From Lactiplantibacillus xiangfangensis (GTDB lineage: Bacteria; Bacillota; Bacilli; Lactobacillales; Lactobacillaceae): a stretch of 64,000 nt of DNA. Location of the stretch: NCBI RefSeq assembly GCF_001438845.1, contig NZ_JQCL01000074.1:166327-230326 (forward strand), written 5' to 3'. Each line of letters opens with the position of its first letter. Position 1 is the stretch's first letter. A program made the position numbers and the translations under genes. A model generated the notes under the pieces. It did no database searches, was not told the origin of the DNA, and was given only the letters and a program-made list of their open reading frames with translations. Below are positions 1-9,800 of the stretch, in pieces.

Positions 1-622
1 GCGCCCCAATTGCTGCTGACGCATGGTAAGTTAAGTTACCACTCGCAATGTTCATGACACCCCACAGAACCATCCCAATAATCATGATAATGAAGAAATA
101 CACGGGGAACGTTAGAAACGAAGCTGACTCCCGCATGCCCCGCAAGTTTAACCCCATAATGGCAATCACAATCACAATTGCAATCAACACTTGATAATTC
201 GTTAGTGCTGGAATCGCTGACGTAATCGCTTCAGTCCCAGAAGTCACTGAAACCGCAACGGTCAACATGTAATCAACGAGCAGTGACCCCCCGGCAACTA
301 AGCCAGCTGGCCGCCCCCAGTTCGTACTAGCAACAACGTAAGCCCCACCACCGGACGGATAGGCCCGAATAATTTGGCGATACGACATCGTAATCGCAAA
401 CAACAGGACTAACACGAGCGCCGCAGCATATAGTTGATACATCAAGGCAGCTGCTGAAAGTGTAATTAAGACGGTTGTGATTTGTTCAGTACCATAGGCA
501 ACTGACGAAAGCGCGTCTGAAGACAGCAGCGCCAACGCCTTGAACTTAGTGAGCGCTTGCCCACCCTCATCCATGGTTTTTAACGGTTTCCCAATTAACA
601 ACCGTTTTAAATAACGCCACAT
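1..622 (-). CDS. APC-family amino-acid permease, 3' end outside window
   Basis: Partial gene: the ATG at 622 follows GGAGT and the reading frame stays open to the window edge (207 codons). The product begins with a basic cytoplasmic stretch, then LSSDALSSVAYGTEQ, several hydrophobic helices and a GGGAYVVAS segment, the pattern of large APC-superfamily amino-acid or potassium permeases with about 12 membrane segments. It should import an amino acid or related solute across the cytoplasmic membrane; the substrate cannot be read from this part. The gene lies downstream of groL on the same strand but is separated by a terminator and about 370 bases, so it is probably its own unit. Family call is good, substrate unknown. 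Confidence 0.8.
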   Translation of the reverse strand, partial: MWRYLKRLLIGKPLKTMDEGGQALTKFKALALLSSDALSSVAYGTEQITTVLITLSAAALMYQLYAAALVLVLLFAITMSYRQIIRAYPSGGGAYVVASTNWGRPAGLVAGGSLLVDYMLTVAVSVTSGTEAITSAIPALTNYQVLIAIVIVIAIMGLNLRGMRESASFLTFPVYFFIIMIIGMVLWGVMNIASGNLTYHASAAIGA

Positions 623-996
623 GATAATAACTCCTTTATTTCAAAAATAATTATTCCCAAGTAAGCTAAGTCAAAGTAGATTTTACTACTTTAAATTAGT
701 AAATACTACACGTTAAAATCGCAATCAATTAAATTATTTCCGCAATTTTTCGCCAACGACTGATTCTAACGCGCCACCCGACGCAAAGCAACACTTTAAT
801 TTTACTAACATCCAACTGGAGTAACTGACTCGCAAATATAAGCGAAATCGATTGATGTAAATAATTGAACTTTACTCGTCTTGGATAGGACTGATGCGGT
901 CTTCCTTAAAATTCAAAATAGCTGTCGTAAGGCATCCATTGATCCCTTGCGGCAGCTATTTTTAATCACTATAGTCGTACTTTTTTAACTAACGGC
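623..996. other. Intergenic region between groL and the permease
   Basis: This 374-base gap holds the groL terminator (915-963) and, close to the permease, a possible minus-strand promoter: TTGACT at about 672-667 followed 16-17 bases later by an AT-rich AATTAT/ATTATT box. The middle (about 680-900) shows no open frame or strong hairpin. A GGGTGG string on the minus strand near 775 was considered as a T-box remnant and rejected. Confidence 0.5.
915..963 (-). terminator. Rho-independent terminator of groS-groL
   Basis: Long inverted repeat 34 bases after the groL stop: arm 915-932 (AAAATAGCTGTCGTAAGG) pairs with 945-963 with one mismatch. On the minus strand the stem is followed by TTTTGAATTTT. 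It closes the chaperonin operon. Confidence 0.85.
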
Positions 997-2625
<1,629 letters not shown>

Positions 2626-2675
2626 CTATTTTCACCTCATGAATAATTTTTTAATTAAATATTGTTTTAAATGGA

Positions 2676-2960
2676 TTAGTCTTCGACTGCGACAATGTCC
2701 TTTTCGTGTAAAACAAGGTACTTAGTTCCTTCATACTTAACTTCAGTACCGGCGTACTTGTCGAACAATACTTGATCGCCGACTTTCACGCTTGGGGCAA
2801 CCTTCGTCCCGTTATCTAAAACACGACCGTCATTGACGGCAACAACTTTACCGCTTTGTGGCTTTTCCTTAGCGTTATTGGCAATAACGATACCACCAAT
2901 CGTTTGTTCTTCTTCTTCTTGTTGTTGCAAGATGACGCGATCTCCTAATGGTTTTAACAC
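2676..2960 (-). CDS. groS: Co-chaperonin GroES (Hsp10)
   Basis: Lid protein of the GroEL chamber, 94 residues, the normal family length. The start is GTG at 2960, eight bases after GGAGGG; a longer frame reaching 2990 would run through the CIRCE operator and is not credible. The protein begins [11 protein letters not shown] and carries the mobile-loop [16 protein letters not shown]. First gene of the groS-groL operon; transcription is expected to be repressed by HrcA at CIRCE and possibly by CtsR. Confidence 0.98.
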   Translation of the reverse strand: MLKPLGDRVILQQQEEEEQTIGGIVIANNAKEKPQSGKVVAVNDGRVLDNGTKVAPSVKVGDQVLFDKYAGTEVKYEGTKYLVLHEKDIVAVED

Positions 2961-2983
2961 GTGAATCCCTCCATTTATTCTTT

Positions 2984-3010
2984 TTAGCACTCTTAATACC
3001 CAAGTGCTAA
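2984..3010 (-). promoter_or_regulatory. CIRCE operator (HrcA site) of groS-groL
   Basis: TTAGCACTC (2984-2992), nine bases, then AAGTGCTAA (3002-3010): the consensus HrcA operator TTAGCACTC-N9-GAGTGCTAA with one mismatch. It sits just downstream of the -10 box, at the expected transcription start and ahead of the groS ribosome binding site, so bound HrcA would block initiation. Confidence 0.95.
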
Positions 3011-3021
3011 TTACAAAGATA

Positions 3022-3049
3022 ACTATATCATTTTGATTTAAGAATGCAA
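3022..3049 (-). promoter_or_regulatory. groS-groL promoter
   Basis: Minus-strand TTGCAT (3049-3044), 16 bases, TATAGT (3027-3022). The predicted start falls at the upstream edge of the CIRCE operator, the classic arrangement for HrcA-controlled chaperonin operons. Confidence 0.65.
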
Positions 3050-3065
3050 GTGATTTGTCAATTAT

Positions 3066-3094
3066 TAGTCAAAGAATGTCAAATCGACTATAAT
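3066..3094 (+). promoter_or_regulatory. Promoter of the CPBP protease gene
   Basis: A perfect -10 TATAAT at 3089-3094 with a weak -35 TAGTCA at 3066-3071 (spacer 17). The -35 region is embedded in the CtsR-like repeat, so a bound repressor would shut the promoter. Confidence 0.55.
3067..3083 (+). promoter_or_regulatory. CtsR-like heptad direct repeat
   Basis: AGTCAAA (3067-3073), GAA, TGTCAAA (3077-3083) fits the CtsR consensus of two RGTCAAA heptads separated by three bases, with one mismatch. It lies between the divergent groS and CPBP genes and overlaps the proposed -35 region of the CPBP promoter. A further near-palindrome AGTCAAATTGACT lies at 3106-3118. Confidence 0.6.
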
Positions 3095-3149
3095 GGGATT
3101 ACTTAAGTCAAATTGACTCGAAATTAACTAAATCAAAGGACGTGAGCTG

Positions 3150-3788
3150 ATGGCTAATCGCCGCCAATCGCTAATCATTTTAATCCTCTACTTTATAATT
3201 TACGCATTACCTAGCCTTTTGGTCGCTAGTTTTCATAACTTGGGGTCGCAGGTCTTTGTCATCCAGACCGTTGACTACTTAGTCGGCGCTGTGCTGTTGG
3301 TCATCGTTGCAAGTCGGATGCGTGAACCCAATCCCCTAGAAAAGCATCCCGTTAATTGGACTAAAACACTATTATGGGGGCTATTAGGTACCGTGCTGGT
3401 CATTGTCGGGCAGATGGTGATTCTGCAGCTCACCCAACTACTCGGGCAGTCTACGGCATCGGCCAATACGACGACGCTTTTAACCGTTGGCCGTCAGTAC
3501 CCGTTCTTTTTCCTAGCAATTATGGTCGGCGCACCTATTATGGAAGAACTCGTCTTTCGTAAAGTGATTTTTGGCAACCTCGCTCCACTAACGGGGCAAA
3601 TTGGGGCCGCGCTAATCTCCAGTGTCTTCTTCAGTTTTGCGCACGCCGACGGGCACTTTATCCTGTACGCCTTCATCGGATTACTCTTTTGTTGGTTATA
3701 CCGCCAAACTGGCCGTATCCAGACCTCAATGTTGGCACATATTTTAATGAACAGCGTCGTTATTTTACCTACATTACTTGGTAAATAA
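3150..3788 (+). CDS. CPBP-family intramembrane metalloprotease
   Basis: A 212-residue membrane protein with about six hydrophobic segments. The family signature is present: MEELVFRK (EExxxR motif) followed by SSVFFSFAH with the histidine expected as metal ligand. CPBP (Abi/CAAX) proteases act inside the membrane; in lactobacilli relatives are tied to bacteriocin immunity or peptide processing, but the substrate here is unknown. ATG at 3150 follows AAAGGACG. It is divergent from groS, and the intergenic CtsR-like box suggests stress control. Confidence 0.85.
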   Translation: MANRRQSLIILILYFIIYALPSLLVASFHNLGSQVFVIQTVDYLVGAVLLVIVASRMREPNPLEKHPVNWTKTLLWGLLGTVLVIVGQMVILQLTQLLGQSTASANTTTLLTVGRQYPFFFLAIMVGAPIMEELVFRKVIFGNLAPLTGQIGAALISSVFFSFAHADGHFILYAFIGLLFCWLYRQTGRIQTSMLAHILMNSVVILPTLLGK

Positions 3789-3801
3789 CCGCTAGCCAAA
3801 T

Positions 3802-3833
3802 AAAAACGCTTGGGAAAAATCCCAAGCGTTTTT
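3802..3833. terminator. Bidirectional terminator between CPBP gene and rex
   Basis: AAAAACGCTTGGG (3802-3814) pairs perfectly with CCCAAGCGTTTTT (3821-3833) around a six-base loop, giving a T-run in both directions. It serves the convergent CPBP and rex genes. Confidence 0.9.
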
Positions 3834-3834
3834 A

Positions 3835-4500
3835 TTATTCATCGTCAGAGTTACCGTGATCACCCAATTGTTCACCGTAGTGTTCAATAAAGTAAATCAG
3901 CGTCTGTAATTCATTGGTTAAATCGACATTTTGAACCCGAACCGTATCCGGTACTGAAATGCGTAGCGGCGTAAAGTTCATGATTCCCTTAACGTTGGCA
4001 TCCACCAATTCATCAGTGATGTTTTGCACAGCCGTCGTTGGTACTGTCAAGATTGCAATTTCAATTTGTTGTTCGATCAATTGCTTTTTGAGTTCCGTCA
4101 TTGGATATACTGGCACACCGCTTTGTACCGTATTCGCAATGGCCTCATTAACATCAAAAGCTGCGGAGATCCGCACGTTACTGTTTTTGTGGAAATTAAA
4201 GTTCAGTAACGCGTGTCCTAAGTTTCCGACCCCAATCAAGGCAACGTTCGTCAAGGTATCCTGATTCAAGATTTTCTTAAAGAATGAAAGTAACTTTTCA
4301 ACATCATATCCGTACCCCCGTTTACCTAGGGCCCCAAAATATGAAAAATCGCGTCGAATCGTTGCTGAATCTACCTTAACCGCCTCGGACAATTCCGTTG
4401 ATGAAACCCGTTTTTTATCGGCATCTAATAAAATATTGAGATAACGATAATAAATCGGCAACCGTTTCGCCGTTGCCCGAGGAATTTTTGTTTCTGCCAT
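3835..4500 (-). CDS. rex: Redox-sensing transcriptional repressor Rex
   Basis: 221 residues, normal for the family. The N-terminal winged helix (about residues 1-75, with [20 protein letters not shown]) binds DNA; the C-terminal Rossmann domain starts at about residue 85 with GVGNLG (90-95) and binds NADH/NAD+. Rex derepresses fermentation and NADH-reoxidising genes when NADH is high. ATG at 4500 follows GGAGGGATC. Neighbours match the rex-ydiF-tsaD region of Bacillus. Two TTGTGAA half-sites upstream hint at autoregulation. Confidence 0.97.
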   Translation of the reverse strand: MAETKIPRATAKRLPIYYRYLNILLDADKKRVSSTELSEAVKVDSATIRRDFSYFGALGKRGYGYDVEKLLSFFKKILNQDTLTNVALIGVGNLGHALLNFNFHKNSNVRISAAFDVNEAIANTVQSGVPVYPMTELKKQLIEQQIEIAILTVPTTAVQNITDELVDANVKGIMNFTPLRISVPDTVRVQNVDLTNELQTLIYFIEHYGEQLGDHGNSDDE

Positions 4501-4526
4501 TCGGACGATCCCTCCTTACCAAAAGT

Positions 4527-4592
4527 TTGTGAATTTGCTGACACTATTCTAGCATAGTGCGTCACTTTGTGAAATAATAATTACTTATTATT
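4527..4592. promoter_or_regulatory. Possible Rex half-sites and inverted repeat upstream of rex
   Basis: TTGTGAA occurs at 4527-4533 and again at 4567-4573, 40 bases apart in the same orientation; it is one half of the Rex operator (TTGTGAAnnnnTTCACAA), but the second half is not intact at either place. Directly after the second copy lies a perfect inverted repeat AATAATAA-TTAC-TTATTATT (4573-4592). It could serve rex or the divergent ABC-F gene. Confidence 0.3.
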
Positions 4593-4618
4593 CCGTATTA
4601 CTAGGGCAGACCGTTGCA

Positions 4619-4630
4619 ATATGCTACAAT
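4619..4630 (+). promoter_or_regulatory. Extended -10 promoter of the ABC-F gene
   Basis: TGCTACAAT ending at 4630 is an extended -10 box (TGn before TACAAT). No good -35 lies 17 bases upstream, as is common for extended -10 promoters. Confidence 0.45.
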
Positions 4631-4668
4631 TGTATGACGAATTAAATGTGAAAGGAGCTTAAAAAAGC

Positions 4669-6648
4669 GTGATTTTACTACAAGTACAGCAAGTCATGCG
4701 GCGTTTTGGCGCCGATGTCTTGTTCGATAACGTACAAATGGACATTCAAGAACATGCCCGGGTGGCCTTAGTCGGTCGTAACGGTGCGGGTAAATCAACC
4801 TTACTAAAAATGATTGCCGGTGAAACCGTCCCGGATGAAGGTCAGATCTCAATGCGTAAAGACCTGACCATTGGTTACCTAGCCCAAGACCAAGGCCTCG
4901 ACAGCAACAATACGATTTGGGAAGAAATGAGTAGTGTCTTTGCCGAAGTGCACGCTTTGGAAGACCAAATGCATCGCTTAGAAACCCAATTAAGCGACCC
5001 GGCCGTCATTGCGGACGACCAAACTTACCAACAAACCTTAAAAACTTATGATCAGGTCCAAACCGCCTTTCAACAAAAAAATGGTTACGGCTACCAAGCC
5101 GAGATTCGCGGCGTTTTACACGGATTTCAATTTGACGCCGACGTTTACGACAAGTCCGTCACCGAACTTTCCGGTGGTCAAAAGACCCAGTTAGCGTTAG
5201 CCAAACTATTACTTGAAAAACGGGACCTCCTGATTTTGGACGAACCGACTAACCATTTGGACGTTGAAACGTTAACTTGGTTGGAAAGTTATTTGCAATC
5301 CTATACCGGCGCTTTACTAATCGTTTCTCATGACCGGTACTTCTTAGACCGCGTGGTTAACGAAGTCTACGACCTATCCCATCATGAAATGATTCACTAC
5401 ACCGGGAACTACGATCAATTTGTTCAAGAAAAAGCCGCCCGGATTCAGGCCCAGTGGAAACACTACGAAAAACAGCAAGCCGAAATCAGTAAGTTAGAAG
5501 ATTTCGTCAATAAGAATATTGTTCGGGCGTCAACGACGAAGCGGGCCCAAGCCCGACGCAAACAGTTAGCTAAGATGGACCGCTTAGACCGGCCAGACAG
5601 TGATGACAAGACGGCGCACTTCGGTTTTCACGCTGCAAAGCAAAGTGGGAATATCGTTTTGACCGTTAAGGACGCCGCCGTTGGTTACGCCGGTCAGACA
5701 TTATCAGAACCGGATAACCTTAACGTTAAAAAGCACGAGGCCATCGCCATCGTTGGGCCTAACGGAATCGGTAAATCGACCCTCTTGAAAAGTATTTTGG
5801 GAAAGATTCCGTTCATTAAAGGTCAGGCCGTTTTCGGTACCAACGTAGTGACCGGATACTACGACCAAGAACAACGGAACCTTCACGATAATAAAACGGT
5901 CCTAAGCGAACTTTGGGATGAACACCCGACCACGCCTGAAAAAGACATTCGCACGATTCTCGGTAGCTTCCTCTTTACTGGTGAAGACGTCGACAAACCA
6001 ATTCACGCCCTATCCGGTGGTGAGCGGGCCCGCTTATTGTTGACCAAACTGGCGATGCAAAATAATAACTTTTTGATTCTTGACGAACCGACCAACCATT
6101 TGGATATTGATAGTCGGGAAGTATTGGAAGTGGCCCTCAATGATTTTGATGGCACCCTTCTCTTTGTTTCTCATGACCGTTACTTCATTAACCAAGTGGC
6201 CACTAGCGTCGTCGAAGTTTCACCCGAAGGAACGGAACTGTTCTTAGGGGACTATGATTACTATGTCGATAAGAAACAGGAACAAGAAGAACTCGCAGCG
6301 GCCGCCGCGAGTGAGACCGCTGAACAAGACGCGCTGGCTAACCCGGATGCCACCCCCGCTTCAGCTGCCGTACCGCGTTCAAAGGGCCAGCAAAATTACC
6401 AAGCTAGCAAGCAGCAACAGCGTGAAAAGCGGAAGTTAGAACGCAGCGTTGCAGCGTTAGAAGCTAAAATGAACGATTTAGAACAACAGGCAACGGTCAT
6501 CCAAGAAGAGATGGCGCAACCAGAAAACTTTTCTGATTCCGGCAAACTAGGTGACTTACAAAAGCAACTTGACGCCGTTAACGCGGAACAAGCACAAGCC
6601 GAAACGGACTGGACGGAACAGGCCGAAGCCCTTGAAAATATGGACTAA
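4669..6648 (+). CDS. ydiF: ABC-F ATPase, YdiF-type ribosome-associated factor
   Basis: 659 residues with two ABC ATPase domains and no membrane segments, the ABC-F layout. Domain 1 has Walker A GRNGAGKST, signature LSGGQ and ILDEPTNHLDVET; domain 2 has GPNGIGKST, LSGGER and ILDEPTNHLDIDS. A charged linker of about 80 residues separates them and a coiled-coil C-terminal tail (about 575-659) follows an A/S/P-rich hinge. Such proteins bind the ribosomal E site. GTG at 4669 lies 12 bases after AAAGGAG. The rex/tsaD neighbourhood matches ydiF of Bacillus subtilis; an antibiotic-resistance role is not indicated. Confidence 0.9.
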   Translation: MILLQVQQVMRRFGADVLFDNVQMDIQEHARVALVGRNGAGKSTLLKMIAGETVPDEGQISMRKDLTIGYLAQDQGLDSNNTIWEEMSSVFAEVHALEDQMHRLETQLSDPAVIADDQTYQQTLKTYDQVQTAFQQKNGYGYQAEIRGVLHGFQFDADVYDKSVTELSGGQKTQLALAKLLLEKRDLLILDEPTNHLDVETLTWLESYLQSYTGALLIVSHDRYFLDRVVNEVYDLSHHEMIHYTGNYDQFVQEKAARIQAQWKHYEKQQAEISKLEDFVNKNIVRASTTKRAQARRKQLAKMDRLDRPDSDDKTAHFGFHAAKQSGNIVLTVKDAAVGYAGQTLSEPDNLNVKKHEAIAIVGPNGIGKSTLLKSILGKIPFIKGQAVFGTNVVTGYYDQEQRNLHDNKTVLSELWDEHPTTPEKDIRTILGSFLFTGEDVDKPIHALSGGERARLLLTKLAMQNNNFLILDEPTNHLDIDSREVLEVALNDFDGTLLFVSHDRYFINQVATSVVEVSPEGTELFLGDYDYYVDKKQEQEELAAAAASETAEQDALANPDATPASAAVPRSKGQQNYQASKQQQREKRKLERSVAALEAKMNDLEQQATVIQEEMAQPENFSDSGKLGDLQKQLDAVNAEQAQAETDWTEQAEALENMD

Positions 6649-6656
6649 TTCCAACT

Positions 6657-6695
6657 AAAAAAGCTGGTTCAGATTTCATCTGAACCAGCTTTTTT
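6657..6695. terminator. Bidirectional terminator between ydiF and tsaD
   Basis: AAAAAAGCTGGTTCAGA (6657-6673) pairs with TCTGAACCAGCTTTTTT (6679-6695) around TTTCA. T-runs on both strands serve the convergent genes. Confidence 0.93.
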
Positions 6696-6734
6696 AGCTT
6701 CATTATAAAGTTTACCACCCGTACTAAGTCAGGC

Positions 6735-7772
6735 TTAGTGGGGCATGTTAGGCATCCAATCAAATTCCAAACTAGGATCTGCGTTTAGCGTTGCGTCACC
6801 AAATTGTTGGTGCTGGTACTGAACGTAACCAGCCGCCCCAATCATAGCGCCGTTATCGCCGCACAACTTGAGTGGGGCCAAAACTAAGTCAGTGTTGGGA
6901 AATTCTTTAGGTAACACTTCTTGTAGCCGTTCGCGTAGACCGTGGTTTGCAGCTACGCCCCCCGCCAAAATCAACTGTTTGACCGGGTACTGCTTTAATA
7001 CCCGCAACGTCTTACTCGTCAAGACGTCGACGACACTCGCTTGAAAGCTGGCCGCCAAATCATTCTTATCCAGGGTCTCACCAATCTGGTCAGCATGATG
7101 AACGGTATTAATAAACGCACTCTTGAGACCGCTAAAACTAAAGTCGTAGTTGTCTTCATCAATCATTGCCCGTGGGAATTTAAACGTATCGTTTCCTTTA
7201 TGAGCCATCTCATCGATTACTTTGCCGGCTGGGTATGGGACGCCCAATACCCGTCCGATTTTATCGTAAGCTTCGCCGGCAGCGTCATCGCGGGTTTCTC
7301 CAATGATTTCAAACTGACCATCAGCCTGCATATAAACGAGTTCAGTATGCCCACCCGAAACGAGTAATGCCATCAATGGAAATTCGAACGGTTTCACAAA
7401 GCGCGCCGCATAAATATGTCCCGCCATGTGGTTGACTGGAATCAAGGGTAAATGATGTGCATACGCCACGGTCTTAGCGGCATTCACACCAACTAAGAGT
7501 GCGCCGACTAACCCGGGACCGTAAGTCACAGCGACCGCGTCTAAATCATCATAGGTCACGGCGGCCTCCGTCATTGCGTCTTCAATGCAAATCGTAACCT
7601 GTTCAATGTGGTGGCGACTAGCAACTTCTGGAACGACCCCACCAAAACGTTTATGGCTATTGATCTGAGTTGCAATGACGTTTGACAAGATCTCATGACC
7701 GTCACGAATGACGGCAACACTTGTCTCATCACAACTAGATTCAAATGCTAAAATCAAATTCTGTTTCTCCAC
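6735..7772 (-). CDS. tsaD: tRNA N6-threonylcarbamoyladenosine transferase TsaD
   Basis: Transfers the threonylcarbamoyl group from TC-AMP to A37 of ANN-decoding tRNAs, together with TsaB and TsaE. The 345-residue product has the ASKHA fold: an N-terminal [15 protein letters not shown] phosphate loop, the metal-binding HxxxH in [10 protein letters not shown], and a C-terminal [13 protein letters not shown]. The start is GTG at 7772, eight bases after AAAGGA; a frame extending to 7898 overlaps the preceding gene and adds unrelated sequence. Last gene of tsaB-rimI-rimI-tsaD, 13 bases after the second acetyltransferase. Confidence 0.97.
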   Translation of the reverse strand: MEKQNLILAFESSCDETSVAVIRDGHEILSNVIATQINSHKRFGGVVPEVASRHHIEQVTICIEDAMTEAAVTYDDLDAVAVTYGPGLVGALLVGVNAAKTVAYAHHLPLIPVNHMAGHIYAARFVKPFEFPLMALLVSGGHTELVYMQADGQFEIIGETRDDAAGEAYDKIGRVLGVPYPAGKVIDEMAHKGNDTFKFPRAMIDEDNYDFSFSGLKSAFINTVHHADQIGETLDKNDLAASFQASVVDVLTSKTLRVLKQYPVKQLILAGGVAANHGLRERLQEVLPKEFPNTDLVLAPLKLCGDNGAMIGAAGYVQYQHQQFGDATLNADPSLEFDWMPNMPH

Positions 7773-7785
7773 CAGTGACCATCCT

Positions 7786-8244
7786 TTAATCAATAATTTT
7801 GCGCATGATCCAGGCATCTTCCACTGGATCATGATAATAACGACGACGTGTGGCAATCTGCTCAAAGCCAAATTGACGGTATAACTTCTGTGCCGCAACG
7901 TTACTAGGGCGGACTTCTAAGAAAATCTGGCCGTTAGTCGTAAGCGCAGCCAAACACGTCTGCAATAATTGCCGTGCCAACCCGTGACGCTGAAAGTCCG
8001 GGTGTACGGCAATGTTCGTAATTTCAACTTCATCTAATACAATCGTACAGCTCACAAATCCAACCGGGCGCTTATCAGCAAGCATCACGTGATAGCGACT
8101 CTGTGGTGCTTCAATGTCCGCCATAAAAGTTGCTTGCCGCCACGGCGCCCCGTTCGGATAAGCAGCAGCCGACAACTGGTAACAAATCGCGGCCAAGTCG
8201 CTTGCCGCGTATTCATCACCAGGGACTAATTGCCACTCACTCAT
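7786..8244 (-). CDS. rimI: RimI-like GNAT N-acetyltransferase, copy 1
   Basis: 152 residues, one GNAT domain. The acetyl-CoA loop reads [14 protein letters not shown], and the C-terminal part has FLEVRPSN...LYRQFGF and [15 protein letters not shown], the typical RimI signature. RimI proteins acetylate the N-terminal alanine of ribosomal protein S18, and possibly other protein N-termini. The ATG at 8244 overlaps the end of the other acetyltransferase gene by 8 bases, implying translational coupling. Two adjacent RimI-like genes make it unclear which modifies S18. Confidence 0.85.
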   Translation of the reverse strand: MSEWQLVPGDEYAASDLAAICYQLSAAAYPNGAPWRQATFMADIEAPQSRYHVMLADKRPVGFVSCTIVLDEVEITNIAVHPDFQRHGLARQLLQTCLAALTTNGQIFLEVRPSNVAAQKLYRQFGFEQIATRRRYYHDPVEDAWIMRKIID

Positions 8245-8815
8245 TTGCTTTTGGGGCTAATCGGTACGTCATGTCGATTGCGTCTTCATGATCACCGAAG
8301 TAGTAACGTTTTTTTATCCCCGTTTTTTCAAAGCCTAAATTCGTGTACATACGTTGCGCAGTAGTATTGCTATACCGAACTTCTAAACTGACCGTCTGAT
8401 AATCTAACTCTACTGCCCGATCAATCATCGTTTTCATCATGAAGTGCCCGAGTCCGCGTCCCTGCACGTCAGGATGCACCGCAATGTTGGTAATGTGGGC
8501 GTCATGACGACGATCATCAAACGCGCAACCACAAAACGCCAACAACCGGTCTTCGTGACGCATTACAATGTAGAAACGCCCACTTTGGCGCCGTAATTCG
8601 GTCTTAAAGGCGTTCTCATCCCACGGCGTCTTTCCGGCATAAACGGCGCGTTCAATGGCCAGCATTTCCGGCACATCGGTAATCAGTGCTTGAGAAAGGT
8701 AATACCTCGTCCCCGCGACCTCTACGATGTGATTATCAACCGTCAAAACTTTTTCACGGTGTTGATTACGGTTCGATGTAATTTTCTGAAAGTATTCCTT
8801 AAATCTTTTCAACAT
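8237..8815 (-). CDS. rimI: RimI-like GNAT N-acetyltransferase, copy 2, with N-terminal extension
   Basis: About 192 residues. The GNAT domain (roughly residues 45-190) has NIAVHPDVQGRGLGHFM and LEVRYSNTTAQRMY, then KKRYYFGDHEDAIDM, all RimI-like. About 45 extra, basic residues precede it. The start was placed at ATG 8815 because AAAGAGG lies upstream; ATG at 8824 is an alternative with very short spacing. It overlaps the tsaB end by 17 bases. Likely role: N-terminal protein acetylation; paralog of the downstream gene. Confidence 0.82.
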   Translation of the reverse strand: MLKRFKEYFQKITSNRNQHREKVLTVDNHIVEVAGTRYYLSQALITDVPEMLAIERAVYAGKTPWDENAFKTELRRQSGRFYIVMRHEDRLLAFCGCAFDDRRHDAHITNIAVHPDVQGRGLGHFMMKTMIDRAVELDYQTVSLEVRYSNTTAQRMYTNLGFEKTGIKKRYYFGDHEDAIDMTYRLAPKANE

Positions 8816-9524
8816 AGGGCGCATGATCCTCTTTCGGGTGCTTAGCTTGCCAATCACGTTCGGCCTGTGTCAAACGTAAGTAGTCGGGCACGAACGCATG
8901 CAAGTGTTCTACGGGCTGAGCAGTTTGTCCGAGCAAGCCTAACACGCTTGCTTGTGGCAAATCTAACTGGGGCTGTGCACGAACAAACCGATCACCCAAC
9001 TGTTCCTTTAATGGGGCTTCATACGTTGCAACATCGGCCCCGATAAACGTTACTGGTTCGGGGTATGCTGCCAACTGATCGGTCCATTCCGCAATACTGA
9101 TATGCTGATCAGCAATCACCTGTACGGGACGCTGATTTTCAATCCGGTATAATCCGGTAAAGACGTTATCACGCCGCGCATCAAATAGTGGCGACACTAG
9201 TTGACCTTCCATCAGAACATTGCCAGCCAAAGCTTCTAAGCTTGATAAACCAACTAATTCCTTATGTAAAGTGAAGGCCAAAGTTTTAGCGGTCGTGACG
9301 CCAATCCGCAAACCGGTGTACGATCCCGGTCCAGCAGCCACGACAATGCGGTCTAGATCATCAGGTTTGAAACCGGCTTGAGCTAGCGACTGTTCAATAA
9401 TGGGTAACAGCGTACTACTATGGTTGCGACCAACATTGGTGGTCGTCGTGGCCAAAATCTTAGCGTCCTCTAAAACTGCTACACTCAACGGACGGTTGGA
9501 AGTATCAATAGCCAACAACTTCAT
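8799..9524 (-). CDS. tsaB: tRNA t6A synthesis protein TsaB
   Basis: 241 residues. The N-terminal ASKHA domain MKLLAIDTSNRPLSVAV and the VAAGPGSYTGLRIGVTTAKTLA segment identify TsaB, which pairs with TsaD and TsaE to make t6A37 in tRNA. It lacks the metal-binding HxxxH of TsaD, as expected. First gene of the operon; ATG at 9524 follows GAGGAG. A possible promoter is TTTCAA, 16 bases, TAAGAT just upstream on the minus strand. The conserved order tsaB-rimI-tsaD matches Bacillus ydiC-ydiD-ydiE. Confidence 0.95.
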   Translation of the reverse strand: MKLLAIDTSNRPLSVAVLEDAKILATTTTNVGRNHSSTLLPIIEQSLAQAGFKPDDLDRIVVAAGPGSYTGLRIGVTTAKTLAFTLHKELVGLSSLEALAGNVLMEGQLVSPLFDARRDNVFTGLYRIENQRPVQVIADQHISIAEWTDQLAAYPEPVTFIGADVATYEAPLKEQLGDRFVRAQPQLDLPQASVLGLLGQTAQPVEHLHAFVPDYLRLTQAERDWQAKHPKEDHAPYVEKI

Positions 9525-9583
9525 AATTTACAGACTCCTCGTTTTGAATTACTTCACATATCTTATCATAATTTGATTACTTT

Positions 9584-9623
9584 GAAAGCTTTCCGGCCAG
9601 AACCAACCAATTCGAGTTGGTTG
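9584..9623. repeat. Two palindromes between tsaB and phnD
   Basis: GAAAGCTTTC (9584-9593) is a perfect 10-base palindrome. AACCAAC (9601-9607) and GTTGGTT (9616-9622) form a 7-base inverted repeat around eight bases. They sit about 30-65 bases upstream of the phnD -35 box, a position suited to a regulator of the phosphonate operon, but no known operator was recognised. Confidence 0.4.
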
Positions 9624-9650
9624 CAAGCCAGAGCAACTTTATATTGATCC

Positions 9651-9678
9651 TTGACACCCTTACCAATTAACGTAATGT
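9651..9678 (+). promoter_or_regulatory. Promoter of the phosphonate operon
   Basis: Consensus -35 TTGACA (9651-9656), 16-base spacer, -10 TAATGT (9673-9678). It implies a leader of about 115 bases before phnD. Other AT-rich boxes closer to the gene lack a proper partner. Confidence 0.55.
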
Positions 9679-9800
9679 AATCAATTCGTAAATATCGTTT
9701 ACACAACTTATACATATACTTCACGGTTCCTTTTTAGCACATTTACATTACCTTGTTATGCTACACAAGTAACTAAATTACTTGGAGGTAATTGAAAATT

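Noticed and set aside
765-785. GGGTGG string on the minus strand upstream of the permease, like a T-box
   Set aside because: The required ACC anticodon-acceptor bulge sequence (GGTACCGCG-type) is missing and no stem I or terminator follows.
7773-7898. N-terminal extension of TsaD
   Set aside because: It overlaps the acetyltransferase gene in another frame and does not match TsaD, which starts at the GTG after AAAGGA.
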